Source of the DNA: RI-283 sp964487925
Lineage (GTDB): Bacteria > Pseudomonadota > Gammaproteobacteria > SZUA-140
DNA: 9,289 nt
Direction: 5' to 3'
NCBI GenBank assembly: GCA_964487925.1
Contig: CAZASZ010000069.1
Span: 1 to 9,289, forward strand
Shown here: piece by piece, positions 4,906 to 9,289 of the stretch
Numbering within the stretch: position 1 is the stretch's first letter
Layout: the number at the start of each line of letters is the position of its first letter
Position numbers and translations under genes: made by a program
The notes under the pieces: generated by a model
What the model saw: the letters and a program-made list of their open reading frames with translations, nothing else
Told to the model about the DNA's origin: nothing
Databases searched by the model: none

Positions 4906-7770
4906 ATGACTGACTACAAGGACACCCTGAACCTCCCCAATACTGCATTCTCGATGCGCGCGAATCTCGCCAACCGGGAACCTGAGTTCATTCGGGACTG
5001 GCAGGACAGCGGGCTCTACGAAGCTATGCGCGAACAGGGCAAAGGGCGTCCCAAGTTCATCCTTCATGACGGCCCACCTTATGCCAACGGCGAGATACAT
5101 ATCGGTCACGCTGTCAATAAGATCCTCAAGGATATGATCATCAAGGCGCGCCAGCTCGACGGTTACGATGCGCCCTATGTCCCGGGTTGGGACTGTCACG
5201 GACTGCCCATCGAACTCAATGTCGAAAAGAAGATCGGCAAGCCGGGGCGCAAGGTCGATGCCCGAGGTTTCCGCCAGGCCTGCCGGGACTACGCGGCCAG
5301 TCAGGTCGATCGGCAGCGCGAGGATTTCATCCGGCTAGGTGTGCTCGGCGACTGGCAGAGGCCCTATCTGACCATGGCCTTCCATTTCGAGGCCGATATC
5401 GTGCGCGCCCTGGGTCGATTGATCGCCGCGGGTCATCTCCATAAGGGTTTTAAACCCATCCATTGGTGTTGCGATTGCGGTTCGGCGCTGGCCGAGGCCG
5501 AGGTCGAATACGAGGAACGCACCTCTCCGGCCATCGATGTGCGTTTTCGCGTTTGTGATGTCGCTGAACTGGACCGCCGTTTCGGCGGCTCCGTCGGAGA
5601 GGGCGACGCAGCGCTTGTGATTTGGACGACGACGCCCTGGACGTTGCCTGCCAACCAGGCTGTTGCACTGAATCCGGGCTTTGAGTATGTGTTGGTCGAG
5701 TGCCGTCATGAGGACGGCAGCAAGGAACGGCTTGTGCTTGCCGAGGTCCTGCATGAGGCCGCTTTGGCGCGTTATGAGGTCACGGATTTTACTATACTGG
5801 GTCGATGCAGTGGCGATACCCTGGAGGGACTTCGACTGAGTCATCCGTTTTATGATCGCGAGGTGCCCGTCATCCTCGGCGATCATGTCACGGCCGAGGC
5901 CGGCACCGGGGCCGTGCATACCGCCCCGGGCCATGGTCAGGACGACTATGTCGTTGGGCAGCGCTATGGCCTCGAGGTTGAGAATCCTGTCGACGGCCAT
6001 GGCTGCTTCAAGGCGGACACGCCATTGTTCGCCGGCGAGCATGTCTTTAAGGCCAACGATCACGTGCTTGAGGTCCTACGCGAGCGGGATGCGCTTTTGC
6101 ACCACGCGCCACTCAAACACAGCTATCCACATTGCTGGCGCCACAAGACCCCGATTATCTTTCGGGCCACGCCGCAGTGGTTCATCAGCATGGATCAGCG
6201 CGGTCTGCGCCAAGCCGCCCTTGAGGCCATCGAGACCGTCGAATGGCTGCCCGAGTGGGGACAGGCGCGCATCACCGGCATGGTCGGTAATCGTCCCGAC
6301 TGGTGTATCTCCCGCCAGCGCACCTGGGGCGTGCCGATCACGCTGTTCGTCGATCGGGAGAGCGGCGAGCTGCATCCGCGCACGCTCGAGTTCATCCCCG
6401 AGGTTGCGCGCCGGATCGAGGTTGAGGGCATCGATGCCTGGTTCGATCTCGACCCGGTCGAGTTCCTGGGTGAGGACGCCGGGCGCTACGATAAGGTCAC
6501 CGACACGCTCGACGTCTGGTTCGATTCAGGCGTCAGTCACTACGCAGTGCTTCATCGTGATGAAGACGATGCTCTGGCTGCCCATGGCATGCCGCAAGGC
6601 GAGTCCCTACCGTACCCGGCCGACCTCTATCTCGAAGGCTCCGATCAACATCGCGGCTGGTTCCAGTCCTCTCTGCTGACCTCGGTCGGCATGTACGGCC
6701 GAGCCCCGTATAAGCAGGTCCTGACCCATGGTTTCACGGTCGATGCCCAGGGTCGCAAGATGTCCAAGTCGCTGGGCAACGTCATCTCACCTCAGAAGGT
6801 TGCAAATACACTTGGTGCCGATATCCTGAGGCTTTGGGTTGCGGCGACGGACTATCGCGGTGAGATCAGCGTCTCCGACGAGATACTCAAGCGTATGACC
6901 GATGCCTACCGTCGCATGCGCAATACGTCCCGTTTTCTGCTTGCCAATCTCCACGGTTTCGATCCTGCAACCGATCGCGTGGATTGGGCCGACCTGATCG
7001 AGCTGGACCGCTGGGCCATCGATCGCGCGCGGGCCCTACAGGCCGAACTCGTGGAGGACTATCAGGCCTGCGAATTTCACGCTATCTTTCAGAAGATTCA
7101 TAACTTTTGTGCTGTCGACATGGGCAGCCTCTATCTCGATATCATCAAGGACCGGCAGTACACGACCAAGGCCGACAGTCGGGCCCGGCGCTCGGCGCAG
7201 ACGGCCATGTATCACATTGTCGAGGCGCTGGTACGGTGGCTCGCGCCTATCCTCAGTTTCACGGCTGAGGACATCTGGCGGCACATGCCGGGCGAGCGTG
7301 GAAAATCGGTATTTCTAGAGTGCTGGTACGCCTTTCCTGAGGCGGAAGGCCAAACCGGTAAAATCGACTGGTCGACCGTATTCGCCGTTCGCGATGCGGT
7401 TAGTCAGGCCCTTGAGGGGCTGCGAGCGGAGGGCACGATCGGTTCATCCCTGGATGCGGATGTGCGGGTATTTGCGGATGCGGGCCTAAGCAAACTCTTG
7501 GCTGTGCTCGGGGATGAGCTGCGATTTGTACTGATTACCTCTGCAGCCGATGTGCAGGCGCTCCAGAATCGCACCGCCTCAGCGACGGAGGCCGCTGGAG
7601 CCTTGGCGGGCCGACTCTACTTGGATGTCGCGCCATCGACGTATGCCAAGTGTGTCCGCTGCTGGCATCATCGCGCCGATATCGGCGGCAACCCGGACCA
7701 TCCCGAACTTTGCGGTCGTTGTGTCAGCAATGTTGGCGCCGGGGTGGGTGAAGGGCGTCATTTCGCGTGA
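4906..7770 (+). CDS. ileS: Isoleucyl-tRNA synthetase
   Basis: IleRS charges tRNA-Ile with isoleucine in the cytoplasm and hydrolyses mischarged valine in its CP1 editing domain. The 954-residue product is close in length to E. coli IleRS (938) and collinear with it. Class I signatures are PPYANGEIHIGH (HIGH at 65-68) and GRKMSKSLGN (KMSKS at 618-622). Isoleucine-site motifs PGWDCHGLPIE and YLEGSDQHRGW are intact. The editing domain shows TTTPWTLPANQ (241-251) and GTGAVHTAPGHGQDDY (333-348), with the conserved Asp near 346. The anticodon-binding domain follows KMSKS. The C-terminus has the zinc-binding pairs C916/C919 (CVRCW) and C936/C939 (CGRC), the bacterial type-1 arrangement (the kind normally mupirocin-sensitive; inferred from family resemblance only). 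The start MTDYKDTLNLPNT matches E. coli MSDYKSTLNLPET. The ribosome site (ACGAG, six bases upstream) is weak. lspA follows after 10 bp. Confidence 0.99.
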   Translation: MTDYKDTLNLPNTAFSMRANLANREPEFIRDWQDSGLYEAMREQGKGRPKFILHDGPPYANGEIHIGHAVNKILKDMIIKARQLDGYDAPYVPGWDCHGLPIELNVEKKIGKPGRKVDARGFRQACRDYAASQVDRQREDFIRLGVLGDWQRPYLTMAFHFEADIVRALGRLIAAGHLHKGFKPIHWCCDCGSALAEAEVEYEERTSPAIDVRFRVCDVAELDRRFGGSVGEGDAALVIWTTTPWTLPANQAVALNPGFEYVLVECRHEDGSKERLVLAEVLHEAALARYEVTDFTILGRCSGDTLEGLRLSHPFYDREVPVILGDHVTAEAGTGAVHTAPGHGQDDYVVGQRYGLEVENPVDGHGCFKADTPLFAGEHVFKANDHVLEVLRERDALLHHAPLKHSYPHCWRHKTPIIFRATPQWFISMDQRGLRQAALEAIETVEWLPEWGQARITGMVGNRPDWCISRQRTWGVPITLFVDRESGELHPRTLEFIPEVARRIEVEGIDAWFDLDPVEFLGEDAGRYDKVTDTLDVWFDSGVSHYAVLHRDEDDALAAHGMPQGESLPYPADLYLEGSDQHRGWFQSSLLTSVGMYGRAPYKQVLTHGFTVDAQGRKMSKSLGNVISPQKVANTLGADILRLWVAATDYRGEISVSDEILKRMTDAYRRMRNTSRFLLANLHGFDPATDRVDWADLIELDRWAIDRARALQAELVEDYQACEFHAIFQKIHNFCAVDMGSLYLDIIKDRQYTTKADSRARRSAQTAMYHIVEALVRWLAPILSFTAEDIWRHMPGERGKSVFLECWYAFPEAEGQTGKIDWSTVFAVRDAVSQALEGLRAEGTIGSSLDADVRVFADAGLSKLLAVLGDELRFVLITSAADVQALQNRTASATEAAGALAGRLYLDVAPSTYAKCVRCWHHRADIGGNPDHPELCGRCVSNVGAGVGEGRHFA

Positions 7771-7780
7771 TAACAGCCAT

Positions 7781-8281
7781 ATGAACATCCTGTCCGGCGG
7801 TCTGCGCTGGTTGTGGATCAGCGCGTTGGTCGTCCTCGTTGATCAATGGACCAAGGGGCTTGCGGTCGAAAATCTGCAGCTTTTTCGTTCGATCCAGGTG
7901 ATGCCTTTTTTCAATTTGACACTTGCGCACAACGAGGGAGCGGCTTTCAGTTTCCTGGGCGATGCCTCCGGTTGGCAGCGTTGGTTGTTGGCCGCGATCG
8001 CCATGGTCATGAGCGCGGTCATCATCGTCTGGTTGGCCCGTATACCGGCGGTGGAGCGCTTGCGTCCAGCGGCGCTTGCGTTGATTCTGGGCGGGGCCGT
8101 GGGTAACCTTTATGATCGTTTGGTGCTCGGCTACGTCATCGACTTTATTGACTGGTATTATCAATCCTGGCACTGGCCGGCTTTCAATATCGCAGATTCA
8201 GCCATCACGGTGGGCGCCATCCTCTATATTGCTACTGGGCTTTTCGAATCCGATAGCCTTTCATCGCAGCATGGAGAATAG
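7781..8281 (+). CDS. lspA: Lipoprotein signal peptidase (signal peptidase II)
   Basis: LspA is an inner-membrane aspartyl protease that removes signal peptides from diacylated prolipoproteins before the lipobox cysteine. The product is 166 residues, the usual family length. Four membrane segments are apparent at about 9-26, 66-86, 94-112 and 137-156. Conserved motifs are VLVDQWTK (D21), AHNEGAAFSFLG (51-60 region), GGAVGNLYDRL (104-114), VIDFIDWY and FNIADSAI. The catalytic pair is D121 and D139, equivalent to E. coli D123 and D141. The ATG at 7781 gives MNILSGGLRWLWIS, matching E. coli SxGLRWLWL closely. The frame is open further upstream through the end of ileS, and a GTG at 7748 would add 11 residues, but that is less family-like. 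No good Shine-Dalgarno site is seen in the 10-bp gap, so translation may depend on ribosomes finishing ileS. ispH begins 6 bp after its stop. Confidence 0.97.
   Translation: MNILSGGLRWLWISALVVLVDQWTKGLAVENLQLFRSIQVMPFFNLTLAHNEGAAFSFLGDASGWQRWLLAAIAMVMSAVIIVWLARIPAVERLRPAALALILGGAVGNLYDRLVLGYVIDFIDWYYQSWHWPAFNIADSAITVGAILYIATGLFESDSLSSQHGE
8273..8278 (+). promoter_or_regulatory. Ribosome binding site of ispH
   Basis: GGAGAA lies nine bases before the ispH ATG, inside the last codons of lspA. It is the clearest Shine-Dalgarno match of the plus-strand genes and supports the ATG at 8288 as the start. Confidence 0.75.
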
Positions 8282-8287
8282 TCAGGC

Positions 8288-9265
8288 ATGAGTTCAGACA
8301 GCCAGCCCCAATGCCTGCAGGGTGCAGAGATCCGTCTTGCCAACCCGCGAGGATTCTGCGCGGGTGTTGAACGCGCGATCGAGATAGTCGAACGTGTGCT
8401 CGAGATGTACGGCGCCCCAATCTATGTCCGTCATGAGGTCGTGCATAACCGTTTCGTCGTTGACCGGTTGCGGGAGAAGGGGGTCATCTTTGTTGAAGAG
8501 CTCGATGAGGTGCCGGATCAGGCGGTCGTGATCTTCAGCGCCCATGGCGTAGCTCAGGCCGTTCGGGTCGATGCAGCCGATCGCACGTTGCGTGTCTTCG
8601 ATGCGACCTGCCCGCTCGTGACCAAGGTCCACCTTGAAGTCGCGCGTCACGAGCACGAGGCACGCGAATGTATCCTGATCGGGCATGCCGGACACCCCGA
8701 GGTCGAGGGCACACTTGGTCAGTATCACGGCAAGGACGGCCGTCGCATATATTTGGTTGAGTCGGCCGGAGATGTTGCCACGCTCAATGTGTTGGATCCG
8801 GATAATCTGGCCTTCGTGACCCAGACGACACTCTCGATCGACGACACGGTGGGTATTATCGATGCGCTCAAGGCGCGCTTCCCGGCCATTCAGGGGCCTC
8901 GCAAGGACGATATCTGTTACGCCACGCAGAATCGCCAGGATGCCGTCAAGGATCTCGTGAGCCGCAGCGATGTCATCCTGGTGGTCGGTTCACGGAATAG
9001 CTCCAACTCAAACCGATTGCGCGAGCTTCCTGAGCGCTCGGGGTTGCCTGCTTACCTGATCGACGAGGCGGACGAGATCGATCCCGAATGGTTCACGGGC
9101 AGAGGCCGTATTGGAGTGACCGCAGGGGCTTCGGTCCCGGAAAACCTCGTACAGGATGTTATCTCGCGTCTTGAAGGTTGGGGTGCCCGCCTGATTGGCG
9201 AGCGACCGGGTTACAGAGAAGACGTGGTGTTCTCCCTGCCGAAGGCCTTGCAGCGGAAGGCATAA
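8288..9265 (+). CDS. ispH: 4-hydroxy-3-methylbut-2-enyl diphosphate reductase IspH (LytB)
   Basis: IspH catalyses the last step of the MEP isoprenoid pathway, reducing HMBPP to IPP and DMAPP with a [4Fe-4S] cluster. The 325-residue product matches E. coli IspH (316) along its length, with an N-terminal extension of 12 residues before IRLANPRGFCAG. The cluster cysteines are C24, C108 (FDATCPLVTK) and C210 (DDICYATQNRQ), equivalent to E. coli C12, C96 and C197. Active-site residues are H53 (EVVHNR), H86 (SAHGV), H136 and E138 (GHAGHPEVEG), T180 (TQTTLS) and the NSSNSNRL loop. GVTAGAS is present near the C-terminus. A good ribosome site supports the ATG. The product feeds undecaprenyl phosphate and quinone synthesis, which links it loosely to MurJ upstream. 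No terminator follows within the 24 bases to the window edge. fkpB, usually just upstream in E. coli, is not present. Confidence 0.99.
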   Translation: MSSDSQPQCLQGAEIRLANPRGFCAGVERAIEIVERVLEMYGAPIYVRHEVVHNRFVVDRLREKGVIFVEELDEVPDQAVVIFSAHGVAQAVRVDAADRTLRVFDATCPLVTKVHLEVARHEHEARECILIGHAGHPEVEGTLGQYHGKDGRRIYLVESAGDVATLNVLDPDNLAFVTQTTLSIDDTVGIIDALKARFPAIQGPRKDDICYATQNRQDAVKDLVSRSDVILVVGSRNSSNSNRLRELPERSGLPAYLIDEADEIDPEWFTGRGRIGVTAGASVPENLVQDVISRLEGWGARLIGERPGYREDVVFSLPKALQRKA

Positions 9266-9289
9266 GACAGCATCAGGATCAGCGTGAGG

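Noticed and set aside
5335..6063. 242-codon minus-strand frame
   Set aside because: Antisense to ileS, with no recognisable motif or ribosome site.
5852..6679. 275-codon plus-strand frame inside ileS
   Set aside because: Out-of-frame shadow of ileS, rich in Ser, Arg and Pro as expected from frame-shifted GC-rich sequence.
7550..7780. Long N-terminal extension of lspA overlapping ileS
   Set aside because: The extra 77 residues read the ileS zinc-binding region out of frame; the ATG at 7781 gives the normal family length and N-terminus.

Overview
The window is ordinary housekeeping chromosome from a gammaproteobacterium, taken from a draft assembly with two 100-N placeholder gaps. Every gene is a recognisable core gene. 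The dusB-fis pair and the murJ-ribF-ileS-lspA-ispH order are characteristic of Gammaproteobacteria. The fairly GC-rich coding sequence and the overall protein similarity would fit a Chromatiales-like or related lineage, but that finer placement is only an impression. I found no mobile element, CRISPR array, tRNA, rRNA, toxin-antitoxin pair or defence system.

Left part (1-2298, minus strand): a probable dusB-fis-purH operon read right to left. dusB (tRNA-dihydrouridine synthase B) overlaps fis (nucleoid-associated regulator) through an ATGATG junction. purH (AICAR transformylase/IMP cyclohydrolase) follows 65 bp later and runs off the left edge, leaving about 317 N-terminal codons. The genes serve tRNA modification, growth-phase chromosome organisation and purine synthesis, all tied to fast growth.

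Middle (2299-2548): a divergent, locally AT-rich 250-bp intergenic region. It holds a plausible sigma-70-type promoter for dusB and a Fis-site-like near-palindrome just upstream of it, which would fit Fis autoregulation. No good murJ promoter stands out.

Right part (2549-9265, plus strand): murJ (lipid II flippase), ribF (riboflavin kinase/FAD synthetase), ileS (isoleucyl-tRNA synthetase), lspA (signal peptidase II) and ispH (HMBPP reductase), closely spaced. A near-consensus promoter (GTGACA, 16 bp, TATAAT) straddles the end of murJ and probably drives ribF onward. The group joins cell-envelope functions (MurJ, LspA and IspH, the last making precursors of the undecaprenyl carrier) with flavin cofactor supply and translation. 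RibF makes the FMN that DusB needs on the opposite strand.

Points worth a second look are modest: the N gaps are too short for the missing coding sequence and one creates an artificial frame break; fkpB, which lies between lspA and ispH in E. coli and Pseudomonas, is absent; the ribF-side promoter is unusually good; and a possible next gene starts at the right edge. I see no evidence of a previously undescribed system here.
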